This document shows, piece by piece, positions 25,627 to 34,554 of a DNA stretch of 64,000 nt (position 1 is its first letter; every line of letters starts with the position of its first letter). A program made the position numbers and the translations under genes. This stretch comes from Algoriphagus sp. PAP.12. Its GTDB lineage: Bacteria; Bacteroidota; Bacteroidia; Cytophagales; Cyclobacteriaceae. The stretch lies in assembly GCF_026652115.1 (NCBI RefSeq), contig NZ_JAPPSQ010000012.1, forward strand, positions 1-64,000. The letters run 5' to 3'. Under the pieces are notes generated by a model. It had not been told where the DNA came from and did no database searches. It worked only from the letters and a program-made list of their open reading frames with translations.

Positions 25627-26979
25627 ATGTCTAAATTAGTGAAGCTTAAGAAAGGTTTTGACATTAACCTTGCAGGAAAGGCAGCTTTAGAGCTTGCTGA
25701 TTTTGCCTCTGCTCAAACCTTCGCCATTAAGCCGACTGACTTTCTTGGTATTCAAAGACCGAAAGTTCTTGTCAATGAAGGAGATACCGTAAAGGCTGGT
25801 ACTCCAATCCTGTTCGACAAAGCGATGGACCAAGTCAAGTATGTGGCTCCGGTTTCTGGCGAGATTGTCGAAGTCAAAAGAGGAGAAAAGAGGAAATTAC
25901 TCGAAATCAAAATTTTGGCAGACAAAGAAACCACCTTCGAAGACTTGGGTAAAATCGACCTGGGTAAAGTAGATCGTGAGTCTTTGAAAGCAAAACTTGC
26001 TGAAAGCGGGGTTTGGCCAAACTTGATTCAGAGACCTTTTGGTATCGTTGCAAATCCAGCAGATACTCCTAAGGCTATTTTCATTTCTGCTTTTGACTCT
26101 AGCCCATTAGCTCCAGATTATGGATTTACTCTTCAAGGAGAGGATCAATATTTCCAAGCTGGTTTGGATGCACTTGCAAAATTAACCGATGGAAAAGTTC
26201 ATTTAAACGTGGACGGATCTAAAAATGTGCCGGCGATTTTTGCAAATGCAAAAGGAGTTGAAATCAATAAAATCTCCGGGCCACACCCAGCAGGAAACGT
26301 GGGGGTTCAGATTCATCACTTGGATCCGATCAACAAAGGAGATATCGCTTGGACTATCTCTCCAGTAGGAGTGGTTCAAATCGGTAAATTGGTTTTGAAC
26401 GGTGTTTTTGATGCTTCAAAAGTAATTGCGATTACAGGTTCAGAATTGACCAAAACAGGATATGTGAAAACTGTTTCTGGAGCTTCTGTTTCCACTTTTG
26501 TAAAAGGGAATTTGAACAGTGGACATGTCAGAGTCATCTCTGGAAATGTATTGACTGGAGAAAAAATCTCTCTTGAAGGATACCTTGGATTCTACCACAA
26601 TCAGGTTACTGTAATCCCTGAAGGTGATTATGAAGAGTTCTTGGGTTGGTTGAAGCCAACAACTTCCAAATTGAGCTTCCATAAAGCAATCGGTATGTTC
26701 TCCTTTATGAACAAGGGAGAATTCAAAGTAGATACTAATACTCACGGAGAAGAAAGACCATTCGTAGTTTCCGGAGTTTTCGAAAAAGTTCTTCCAATGG
26801 ACATCCTTCCAACTTATTTGTTCAAGGCAATCATTGCTGAGGACTTTGACGAGATGGAAGAGCTTGGATTGTATGAGATCGTCGAAGAAGACGTTGCTCT
26901 TTGTGAATTTGTGGATCCCTCTAAGAATGAGCTGCAGGAGTTGGTGAGATCTGGGATTGAATTATTAATGTATAGCTAA
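25627..26979 (+). CDS. nqrA: Na+-translocating NADH:quinone reductase subunit A
   Basis: NqrA is the peripheral cytoplasmic subunit of the sodium-pumping NADH dehydrogenase. From the ATG at 25627 it has 450 aa (an in-frame TTG 13 codons upstream gives an unlikely leader). It begins with KLKKGFDINLAGKA and the lipoyl-like domain containing KVLVNEGDTVKAGTPILFDK, and has the family motifs FISAFDSSPLAPDY and SGPHPAGNVGVQIHH. It is followed 3 bp later by nqrB. Confidence 0.95.
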   Translation: MSKLVKLKKGFDINLAGKAALELADFASAQTFAIKPTDFLGIQRPKVLVNEGDTVKAGTPILFDKAMDQVKYVAPVSGEIVEVKRGEKRKLLEIKILADKETTFEDLGKIDLGKVDRESLKAKLAESGVWPNLIQRPFGIVANPADTPKAIFISAFDSSPLAPDYGFTLQGEDQYFQAGLDALAKLTDGKVHLNVDGSKNVPAIFANAKGVEINKISGPHPAGNVGVQIHHLDPINKGDIAWTISPVGVVQIGKLVLNGVFDASKVIAITGSELTKTGYVKTVSGASVSTFVKGNLNSGHVRVISGNVLTGEKISLEGYLGFYHNQVTVIPEGDYEEFLGWLKPTTSKLSFHKAIGMFSFMNKGEFKVDTNTHGEERPFVVSGVFEKVLPMDILPTYLFKAIIAEDFDEMEELGLYEIVEEDVALCEFVDPSKNELQELVRSGIELLMYS

Positions 26980-26982
26980 GAT

Positions 26983-28182
26983 ATGAAGGCATTACAAAAT
27001 CTCTTCGATAGTATTAAGCCAAACTTTGAAAAGGGCGGCAAATGGGAAAAGTTCTATACCCTTTATGAGGGCCATAGAACGATTGCTTTTGCACCGGATT
27101 TGGTAACCAAAGCCAAAGGTGCTCAAATTAAAGATGCAACAGATCTAAAGCGTGTCATGATCACAGTGGTGATTGCGATGATTCCAGCTTTGATCTTTGG
27201 AATTCTAAACGTAGGAGAGCAGCACTTTCTAGCAATAGGTGAGTCTGCTGGATTTGGAGATAAGGTGTTGTTCGGATTGATTTCTGTACTTCCAATCCTG
27301 ATTGTTTCTTATGGTGTAGGTTTGGTTACTGAATTTATTTTCTGCGTTGTAAGAAATCACCCAGTTTCTGAGGGTTTCTTGGTGTCAGGGATGTTGATTG
27401 CGTTGGTGATGCCTCCGCATATTCCACTTTGGCAAGTTGCTTTGGCTACCATTTTCGCAGTAGTGATTGGTAAAGAAGTGTTTGGTGGTACAGGGATGAA
27501 CATTTTGAACGTGGCTATGACGGCACGTGCTTTCTTGTATTTCGCTTACCCTGCTCAGATTTCTGGTGATCAAGTTTGGACATACCTTGGCGATAAAGCT
27601 GCAGTAGATGGATTCTCTGGAGCTACAGCACTGGGTGTTGCTTACGGAGCTAGTACTGAAGGGACACCAGTTGTTGAGGCCTTAGCTTCGCACAATGCAG
27701 CATTGGGAGCCGATTTCAGCTTTATGAATATGTTTATGGGATGGATTCCAGGTTCTATCGGTGAGACCTCTACTTTGATGGCCTTGATCGGAGCTGTTAT
27801 CTTGATCTATACTGGTGTAGCTAGCTGGAAAATCATCGTTGGTGGTTTTGGTGGTGCTTATGCAATGGGTCTTTTGATGAATGCTCTTGCTGTAAACGAA
27901 TACATGGCAATGCCTGCTCAGTATCATTTGGTAATGGGTGGTTTGGCATTTGGTGTTGTATTTATGGCAACTGATCCGGTATCTGCCGCTCAAACTGAAA
28001 CAGGTAAATGGATATACGGAATCCTAATCGGTTTCATGACCGTGGTGATTCGAGTAACAAACCCAGCATACCCAGAAGGAATCATGCTTGCCGTTCTTTT
28101 GATGAACGTGTTTGCTCCTTTGATCGATTATTATGTAGTAAAAGCCAATAAAACAAGGAGGTTACAACGTGCAACAGTCTAA
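26983..28182 (+). CDS. nqrB: Na+-NQR subunit B
   Basis: NqrB is a membrane subunit that carries a covalently bound FMN and takes part in Na+ transport. The 399-aa protein has about ten hydrophobic segments after a soluble N-terminus (about 1-55). The flavinylation motif DGFSGATALG lies near residues 206-215, with the Thr as the FMN acceptor. Its end overlaps nqrC by 14 bp. Confidence 0.95.
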   Translation: MKALQNLFDSIKPNFEKGGKWEKFYTLYEGHRTIAFAPDLVTKAKGAQIKDATDLKRVMITVVIAMIPALIFGILNVGEQHFLAIGESAGFGDKVLFGLISVLPILIVSYGVGLVTEFIFCVVRNHPVSEGFLVSGMLIALVMPPHIPLWQVALATIFAVVIGKEVFGGTGMNILNVAMTARAFLYFAYPAQISGDQVWTYLGDKAAVDGFSGATALGVAYGASTEGTPVVEALASHNAALGADFSFMNMFMGWIPGSIGETSTLMALIGAVILIYTGVASWKIIVGGFGGAYAMGLLMNALAVNEYMAMPAQYHLVMGGLAFGVVFMATDPVSAAQTETGKWIYGILIGFMTVVIRVTNPAYPEGIMLAVLLMNVFAPLIDYYVVKANKTRRLQRATV

Positions 28183-28930
28183 CGCTTATATTATCACATT
28201 TTCGGTCATCTTGACCGTAGTTCTTGGCTTGCTTCTTTCTGGTACCTCTCAAGTATTGGGACCGCTGCAGCGTGAAGCAGAAGCCTTGGATAAGAAAAAA
28301 CAAATCTTGGGAGCAGTGATTTCCGGTGAGGAAATCAGCGCAATGACTCCTCAAGAAGTGAATGAATATTATACCAATAGAATTTCTTCTATTGTAGTTG
28401 ATATCAATGGAAAAGAAGTATCTGAGCAAGGTGGCGTAGCTGTAACAGCTGAAACTGTTGATATAGCTAAGAACTACAAGAAGCCAGCTGATCAGAGATT
28501 GTATCCAGTATTTATTTACCATGCAGAAGGAAGTGCTGATCAAGTGGAGTCTTATATTTTCCCACTTTATGGAGCAGGTCTTTGGGATGCTATCTGGGGC
28601 TTTATCGCTTTGGATACTGATATGAATACTGTTGGTGGTATTACTTTGGCTCATGCTGGTGAAACTCCGGGTTTGGGAGCTAGAATTACCGAACCAGGAG
28701 TACAAGCTAGATATGTTGGAAAGACAATTTTTGACGAATCAGGAGATCTTGTAGCTGTGGAAATGCAAAAAGGTGAAGGAAAAGATTATTCTTCTCAACC
28801 TCATCAAATTGACGGGATGTCTGGAGCAACGATTACCGGAAAAGGTGTCAATGCCATGTTGAAGGATTACCTTGGTCATTACGAGGCTTACATTGAATCC
28901 AAGAAGTCTGGGGCTGTAGCCGCTCTTTAA
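28169..28930 (+). CDS. nqrC: Na+-NQR subunit C
   Basis: NqrC carries the second covalent FMN and faces the periplasm. The 253-aa protein has one N-terminal membrane helix (about 6-28) and an FMN-binding domain with DGMSGATITGKGV near residues 214-226; the Thr is the attachment site. Translation starts at GTG (28169) inside nqrB, preceded by AAGGAGG at 28155-28161 with a 7-nt spacing. This is a strong Shine-Dalgarno site, rare among the genes in this window, and probably needed because the start is GTG and overlapped. Confidence 0.94.
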   Translation: MQQSNAYIITFSVILTVVLGLLLSGTSQVLGPLQREAEALDKKKQILGAVISGEEISAMTPQEVNEYYTNRISSIVVDINGKEVSEQGGVAVTAETVDIAKNYKKPADQRLYPVFIYHAEGSADQVESYIFPLYGAGLWDAIWGFIALDTDMNTVGGITLAHAGETPGLGARITEPGVQARYVGKTIFDESGDLVAVEMQKGEGKDYSSQPHQIDGMSGATITGKGVNAMLKDYLGHYEAYIESKKSGAVAAL

Positions 28931-28959
28931 TTTTAAACAACTCACAGAATTATAATCAT

Positions 28960-29643
28960 ATGAGTGCTGAAACAGTAGAAAAAGCAATTGAAAAGAAGCC
29001 AGCAGAAGCTCTTCTTTCCAAGCGCCGTAAGAAATTAGTATCAGATCCTTTGGTAGATGATAACCCGATTACCATACAGGTATTGGGTATTTGTTCTGCC
29101 TTGGCGGTAACAACACAGATGAAGCCTACTTTGGTAATGGCAATCTCTGTAATTTTTGTTGTTGTAATGTCCAACTTGGTGATCTCTTTGATGAGAAATA
29201 CCATTCCTAGCCGAGTTCGTATCATTGTACAGTTGGCAGTAGTAGCTACCTTGGTAACCTTGGTTTCCGAGGTGTTGAGAGCTTTTGCTTATGATATGTA
29301 CAAAGAACTTTCTGTATTCATCGGTTTGATTATTACCAACTGTATCGTAATGGGTCGCCTAGAAGCATTTGCTTTGGGTAATAAGCCTTATGATTCAGTA
29401 TTGGATGGATTTGGATCTGCTTTGGGATATTCTTGGATCATCTTGACAGTAGCTTTTTTTAGAGAGTTGCTAGGATCTGGGTCTGTATTCGGACTTCCTA
29501 TTTACGACACGATCTCTGGTCTATTTGGTCCTGACTTCAAGTTGGCAACCAACGGATTGATGGTATCTCCTGTAGGTGCTTTCGTAATCCTAGGTTTGAT
29601 CATCTGGGTACAGCGTACCAAAACTGGTTATGTAGAACACTAA
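28960..29643 (+). CDS. nqrD: Na+-NQR subunit D
   Basis: NqrD is one of the two homologous six-helix membrane subunits that form the central electron path with an iron centre. The 227-aa protein has VLGICSALAVTTQ near residue 44-56 and IGLIITNCIVMGRLEAFAL near 122-140; the Cys in each half is the conserved iron ligand pair. A short charged N-terminal extension precedes the first helix. It lies 29 bp after nqrC. Confidence 0.95.
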   Translation: MSAETVEKAIEKKPAEALLSKRRKKLVSDPLVDDNPITIQVLGICSALAVTTQMKPTLVMAISVIFVVVMSNLVISLMRNTIPSRVRIIVQLAVVATLVTLVSEVLRAFAYDMYKELSVFIGLIITNCIVMGRLEAFALGNKPYDSVLDGFGSALGYSWIILTVAFFRELLGSGSVFGLPIYDTISGLFGPDFKLATNGLMVSPVGAFVILGLIIWVQRTKTGYVEH

Positions 29644-29658
29644 AATCCTATTGAAGAA

Positions 29659-30270
29659 ATGGAATTATTTAACTTAGGTATTCGGTCGATCTTTATCGAC
29701 AACATGATTTTCGCTTACTTCTTGGGAATGTGTTCTTTCTTGGCAGTTTCCAAAAAAGTAAGTACTGCAATCGGTCTAGGTGCAGCGGTAATCTTCGTAT
29801 TGACGGTTACTGTACCTGTGAACTGGCTATTGAACGAATATGTATTGAAAGAAGGTGCTTTGACTTGGGTAAGTGCTGATTTGGCATCTATCGATTTGAC
29901 TTTCTTGAGATTTATCATGTTCATCGCGATCATCGCTGCGATGGTTCAGTTGGTAGAAATGGTTGTGGAGAAATTTGCTCCAGCTTTGTATGGTGCATTG
30001 GGAATCTTCTTGCCTTTGATCGCTGTAAACTGTGCGATTTTGGGTGGATCCCTTTTCATGGCTCAAAGAGACTATACCATTGCTGAGTCTGCTGTTTATG
30101 GTTTTGGCTCAGGAACTGGATTTTGTCTGGCAATTGTTGCTTTGGCTGCGATCCGTGAAAAATTGAAATATTCTGCAGTTCCTAACGGATTGAAAGGCTT
30201 GGGTATTACCATGCTTTTGACCGGTTTGATGGGTATTGCATTTATGTCTTTTATGGGTATAGACCTGTAA
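29659..30270 (+). CDS. nqrE: Na+-NQR subunit E
   Basis: NqrE pairs with NqrD as an inverted six-helix membrane subunit. The 203-aa protein has [15 protein letters not shown] near residues 18-32 and [14 protein letters not shown] near 119-132, with the conserved Cys ligands C26 and C124 or close. It is the last nqr gene here; a terminator follows and nqrF, the NADH-oxidising flavoprotein, is not present. Confidence 0.95.
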   Translation: MELFNLGIRSIFIDNMIFAYFLGMCSFLAVSKKVSTAIGLGAAVIFVLTVTVPVNWLLNEYVLKEGALTWVSADLASIDLTFLRFIMFIAIIAAMVQLVEMVVEKFAPALYGALGIFLPLIAVNCAILGGSLFMAQRDYTIAESAVYGFGSGTGFCLAIVALAAIREKLKYSAVPNGLKGLGITMLLTGLMGIAFMSFMGIDL

Positions 30271-30286
30271 GAGAAAATAAAGATCT

Positions 30287-30324
30287 AAAAAGGGCTCTGG
30301 AGAAATTCAGAGCCCTTTTTTTTT
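30287..30324 (+). terminator. Intrinsic terminator after nqrE
   Basis: AAAAAGGGCTCTG (30287-30299) pairs with CAGAGCCCTTTTT (30308-30320) around an 8-nt loop, with T's continuing to 30324. It ends the operon directly after nqrE. Confidence 0.93.
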
Positions 30325-30440
30325 GATAGGGCTTTTGCCCTTTCTGTTTTGTCAAAAAATCAGTTTTAATTGTTTTTTTAACGGTTAAAATTGTTCTTAA
30401 GAAAAACCTAAATTTCGAGTTCAAACCTAATTACAACAGC

Positions 30441-31067
30441 ATGAAAAAAATATTTTCATTACTAATTTTGACCCTGGTAGCTTCTTTTTCTTATGCCCAA
30501 TCCGGAGAGTGGATTGAGCTTTTTAATGGTGAGAATCTAGATGGCTGGAAATTAACTACAGATAGTCCTGAATCATTTCAAATTGAAGACGGAGTGATCA
30601 AAGTGGCTGGAAAAAGAGCTCACCTTTTCTATGATGGCCCCGTTGGAAACCATGATTTCAAAGACTTTGAAGTGATCGTAACTTTGAAAACAATGCCACA
30701 GGCAAACTCTGGGATTTTCATCCACACACAATATCAGGCAGATGGATGGCCTAATATCGGTTATGAAATTCAAGTAAACCAAAGCCATGGTGACTGGAGA
30801 AAAACCGGCAGTGTATATTCTTTCAAAGATGTGAAAGACGTTTTTGTAGAAGATGGAGAATGGTATACAGAGCATATCATCGTCAAAGGGGATAAAGTCA
30901 CTGTGAAAGTCAATGGAAAAACCATCAATAAATTTGATGAGTCAAAAGATAGAGAAGAAGGTGATTTAGGCACTAAAAAGTTGAGTCATGGTACCATTGC
31001 TCTTCAAGCGCATGATCCTAATTCAGTGATTTATTACAAAAGCATCAAAGTGAAATATAAAGACTGA
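30441..31067 (+). CDS. Exported DUF1080 (3-keto-disaccharide hydrolase-like) protein
   Basis: The 208-aa protein has a signal peptide (MKKIFSLLILTLVASFSYAQ) and one DUF1080 domain with a jelly-roll pattern: WIELFNGENLDGWKL at the start, FKDFEVIVTLKT, ANSGIFIH and GTIALQAHDPNSVIYYKSIKVK at the end. Some family members hydrolyse 3-keto sugars or glycosides in the periplasm; the substrate here is not known. It is a single gene between two terminator-like hairpins. Confidence 0.85.
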   Translation: MKKIFSLLILTLVASFSYAQSGEWIELFNGENLDGWKLTTDSPESFQIEDGVIKVAGKRAHLFYDGPVGNHDFKDFEVIVTLKTMPQANSGIFIHTQYQADGWPNIGYEIQVNQSHGDWRKTGSVYSFKDVKDVFVEDGEWYTEHIIVKGDKVTVKVNGKTINKFDESKDREEGDLGTKKLSHGTIALQAHDPNSVIYYKSIKVKYKD

Positions 31068-31088
31068 TTTTCACGAATTGAATTTATA

Positions 31089-31119
31089 GAAATGCCCAGC
31101 CAACCGGTTGGGTATTTCT
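31089..31119. terminator. Weak hairpin between DUF1080 and beta-helix genes
   Basis: AGAAATGCCCA pairs with TGGGTATTTCT with one wobble, and an inner palindrome CCAACCGGTTGG competes. T-tracts are poor on both sides. It stands between convergent genes. Confidence 0.45.
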
Positions 31120-31142
31120 ATTTCTGGAAGTAATGACTAGCA

Positions 31143-32786
31143 TTATTTTTTAAGTCCTTCTATTTCCACCTTTTGAAACATGACAGGATTTTTACTTACA
31201 CCCAATTGCTTTCCGCTTTTTATTTTAATGTTTTTGAGGATTACTTTTTTTGTAATTACATAAGGGAATTCCTCCAAATAAGTCTCATCTTTTCTATCTG
31301 AATTGAAATTGGCAAAAAGCATCGGTCCATTATATTCAGGGGAATGGTTTGAATCCTCGATCGTTAGGTTTATGATTTTGATTGTTTCTGGCATATAGCA
31401 AACGTATCCAAAATCATGTTGACCAGAATAATATCCACTTATTAAATCTGCCTGATTGACATTTCCCGCATTGGGTTTGAATACACAGTCTTTAATGATG
31501 AATTCTCCTTCCCAAGTACTCCCATAATCAGAACGAAGATTGATTAGTCTTCCACTATTGATGGTTGAGTTTTCCACTAATAGAGTTCCGGTACCAATTG
31601 CATTGATTCCCATATGTCCTAATTCGGAATTTCGGATAGTCGCATTTGCTACTCCCATATGGGCGTCAAATCTGGATAATTTGCAGTTGTCATAAAGAAG
31701 GTTCTTGCTATAGTTAGAGCCAAAGATTCCCCAATAGGTTCTATCATTGATGTCATTTGTTTGGGAGCAATTAATAAAGGAAACATTCAAAGCCCGGTTC
31801 ACAGTCAAATCATAGGATCCCATACTCACTGGTTTGCCCGCTCTTCCGATGGTGCTATACGTTTTGTGCCCCGTGAAAATGCTTTTCATGACTTTGACAT
31901 CTGCACAATCTTGGATAGTGATAAATCCACCATAAGGAGCTCCATGCTCGCCTTCTTCAGTCACATGATGTTCAATTCCATCTAGGATGACATTTGAGCG
32001 CCTAATAAGAAGATTTCTGCTGTAATAGTTGTATTTGGACTCCTCTTGATTTGCAATGGTGGTAAAATGCCCACCTGTGATTTTTAGCGTTTTTTTATCA
32101 ATTGGAAGTGCTGTGATTTCTGTGATCTGATCAAAGTCCCAAATAATAGGACTTTTGGAGTCAATTTTCCCGTTTTTATCAATTCTGAAATTATCAGTTT
32201 GAGGATATCCATTATTTTGATTCAAGCCAAAACGGATATATCGTCGAACTGTCGTGTCAGAAACCGTAACCAGATAGGCCTGATCGAGCTCTAAATCCAA
32301 TTTATTTTGTCCTTTTTTAAGAGAGTGGATGCCCTCTAGTTTGATTGGCTCCAAGGAGGACTTTACCTCGAAAATAGGAGCAGTACGGTTTTTTACATTT
32401 CTGTCATCAATGATGAAAGAAGCCTTTCCAAAGTCCGTGTCAGTCTGAATAATGGCTTTCCTATCATTTCCTCCGATGTAATAGGTTGCTTCATCATCTC
32501 CTTTTACATTTAAACTATTCTCATTTGCGAAAGCATGAGTTCCAACAATACTATTTTGATCATCTGTTTTTCCATCACCAACTGCGCCGAAATCACTATA
32601 TCTGACATAGGCCTGGTTTTTAAACTTTTCTAGATCTGAATCTGAAACAAGGATTTCCAAATAACCATTTTCATCTACCTGAACATGTGTTTGAGACTGG
32701 GAATATGAAATCGTGAATTCTGCTTGGGAATAAGCCTTCATTGAAATCAATAGAAGGAAAAGTAGACTTAAAAAGTGAGTTTTCAT
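31143..32786 (-). CDS. Exported right-handed parallel beta-helix protein
   Basis: The 547-aa protein has a signal peptide (MKTHFLSLLFLLLISMKAYSQ) and the pectate-lyase-superfamily opening YVRYSDFGAVGDGKTDDQNSI near residues 62-82. The rest shows beta-helix rungs with Asn/Gly turns (GGFITIQDCADVKVMKS, ATIRNSELGHMG, NSGRLINLRSD). The fold suggests a polysaccharide-active or binding protein outside the cytoplasm, but I cannot place catalytic residues with confidence. It stands alone, divergent from the DUF502 gene with a 173-bp gap. Confidence 0.8.
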   Translation of the reverse strand: MKTHFLSLLFLLLISMKAYSQAEFTISYSQSQTHVQVDENGYLEILVSDSDLEKFKNQAYVRYSDFGAVGDGKTDDQNSIVGTHAFANENSLNVKGDDEATYYIGGNDRKAIIQTDTDFGKASFIIDDRNVKNRTAPIFEVKSSLEPIKLEGIHSLKKGQNKLDLELDQAYLVTVSDTTVRRYIRFGLNQNNGYPQTDNFRIDKNGKIDSKSPIIWDFDQITEITALPIDKKTLKITGGHFTTIANQEESKYNYYSRNLLIRRSNVILDGIEHHVTEEGEHGAPYGGFITIQDCADVKVMKSIFTGHKTYSTIGRAGKPVSMGSYDLTVNRALNVSFINCSQTNDINDRTYWGIFGSNYSKNLLYDNCKLSRFDAHMGVANATIRNSELGHMGINAIGTGTLLVENSTINSGRLINLRSDYGSTWEGEFIIKDCVFKPNAGNVNQADLISGYYSGQHDFGYVCYMPETIKIINLTIEDSNHSPEYNGPMLFANFNSDRKDETYLEEFPYVITKKVILKNIKIKSGKQLGVSKNPVMFQKVEIEGLKK

Positions 32787-32959
32787 TTACTGTTTATTTT
32801 GGTTTATGATTATTGGCTAGTGGGTTGCTACTTCAATGTATATCATTTATAGAAAGAATACTCCTTCTTTATTCTAAGCGGCTATTCCCGTATAACCAAA
32901 ATTCTGAAGGGGAATTGGAATCCAAAATGGTTAGGCATTTTTTTTGAGTAAGTGGGAAT

Positions 32960-33517
32960 ATGGCATTTACATACAAAAGGATTCTTTCCTATTTCCTCCG
33001 AGGCTTGTTGTTTTTAACTCCTTTGGCAATCACCATCTATGTGATCTATGCGATTTTCGTCTTTTTGGACAATTTAATTCCGGTACCAATTCCTGGGATC
33101 GGGATTCTCATGGTGTTGGGGCTGATTACATTTATTGGATATCTGGCAAGTCTGTTCTTTACCCGTAGATTTTTTGACTGGTTCGAGAGAGGTTTGGTTC
33201 GAATTCCACTGGTAAACTTGCTATACACTTCCATTAAGGATTTGATGGGTGCTTTTGTCGGGGAAAAGAAAAAATTCAGCTCTCCGGTGATTGTCCAAGT
33301 TTCAGATACCCTTTCTAGGTTAGGGTTTATTACCCAAGATGAAATGTCAGTGATTGGAAATGAGGAATTGGTAGCCGTTTATTTTCCTCATAGTTACAAC
33401 GTTTCTGGAAATGTGTTTTTAGTCCCAAAGGAAAAAGTAAAGCGTTTGGAAGGAGTCAAGAGCGCCGATGTAATGAAATTTATGGTTAGTGGAGGGGTTT
33501 CTGATTTGAAAAGTTAA
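32960..33517 (+). CDS. DUF502 inner-membrane protein
   Basis: The 185-aa protein has two membrane segments (about 12-37 and 45-67) followed by a soluble domain, the DUF502 layout. LRGLLFLTPLAITIYVIY, the central PIPGIGILMVLGLITFIGYLAS and RIPLVNLLYTSIKDLMGAF are family hallmarks. Function unknown. Its last 4 bases overlap the end of selD in convergent orientation. Confidence 0.85.
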   Translation: MAFTYKRILSYFLRGLLFLTPLAITIYVIYAIFVFLDNLIPVPIPGIGILMVLGLITFIGYLASLFFTRRFFDWFERGLVRIPLVNLLYTSIKDLMGAFVGEKKKFSSPVIVQVSDTLSRLGFITQDEMSVIGNEELVAVYFPHSYNVSGNVFLVPKEKVKRLEGVKSADVMKFMVSGGVSDLKS

Positions 33518-34554
33518 GAGGCATATACGGTCTTTTCTTGACGATCGGTAAATAAACCTATTTCCCAAAAATTCTGATTTTCACTTTTCAAAGTGTCTTC
33601 AAACCATTTTTTGTCTTCTGGCGAAACTGCTATCAATAAACCACCGCTGGTTTGTGGATCGCAAAGCTTGACCAAATCCATCCCATTGACTCCCTCGGTT
33701 TTTGGAGAAAAGGCATTCCAGTTTCTATACGTGTTGTCAGGGAAAATGAACTGGTTGATATATTCCTGAATCCCATCAATCAAGGGTAGCTTAGAGATTT
33801 CTATTTCAGCAGAAAGGTTCGCTCCCTCTGTCATTTCTATCAAATGTCCTAATAGGCCAAAACCGGTTACATCGGTCATGGCTTTTACTTCTTCATGGTT
33901 TCCAAGAATTGCTCCAATGGAGTTCAATAGACAGGCCGTCTCAACCAATTTGGAATAGTCCTCTTCCTTGATTTTTCCTCTTTTCAAAGCAGTGGCCAAA
34001 ACTCCAATGCCAAGCGGTTTGGTAAGATAAATCAAATCCCCCGATTTGGCACCTTGATTAGTTTTGATTTTTCTGGGATGAACCACACCATTAACCGATA
34101 AGCCGAAAATCGGATCTTTTGCCGCGATGCTATGCCCTCCTGCTAATTCTATTCCTGCTTTTTGACAAATAGACTTTGCTCCTTCCATCACTTTTGCAGC
34201 CAATTCTGGAGAGATTTTCTCAACGGGCCAGCTTAAAATGGCATTTGCGAATAAGGGCTTTCCTCCCATCGCATAGATATCGGAAATGGCATTTGCGGCT
34301 GAAATTCTCCCGAAATCAAATGGAATGTCAACAATCGGGGTGAAAAAATCTACAGAATTGATCATGGCAATGTTTTCGGAAACTTGGTAGACAGCGGCAT
34401 CGTCTTTTCCTGAATTCCCAACCAATAAGTTGGAGTCACTTTGTGAAAATGAATTGCTGGAAGAAAGAATTTGATCTAAAATAGCAGGGGCGATTTTGCA
34501 ACCGCAACCAGACCCTTCACTCCACTCCGTTAACTTGATATCTTTAGCTTCCAT
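33514..34554 (-). CDS. selD: Selenide, water dikinase
   Basis: SelD makes selenophosphate from selenide and ATP. The 346-aa protein has the catalytic GSGCGCK motif with C17 and K20; the position often filled by selenocysteine is a plain Cys. ATP/metal motifs VGNSGKDDAAVY, DFFTPIVDIPFDFGRI, GGHSIAAKDPIFGLSV and the C-terminal DPQTSGGLL are present. Its start overlaps mnmH by 11 bp, so selenophosphate supply is coupled to tRNA selenation. Confidence 0.95.
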   Translation of the reverse strand: MEAKDIKLTEWSEGSGCGCKIAPAILDQILSSSNSFSQSDSNLLVGNSGKDDAAVYQVSENIAMINSVDFFTPIVDIPFDFGRISAANAISDIYAMGGKPLFANAILSWPVEKISPELAAKVMEGAKSICQKAGIELAGGHSIAAKDPIFGLSVNGVVHPRKIKTNQGAKSGDLIYLTKPLGIGVLATALKRGKIKEEDYSKLVETACLLNSIGAILGNHEEVKAMTDVTGFGLLGHLIEMTEGANLSAEIEISKLPLIDGIQEYINQFIFPDNTYRNWNAFSPKTEGVNGMDLVKLCDPQTSGGLLIAVSPEDKKWFEDTLKSENQNFWEIGLFTDRQEKTVYAS

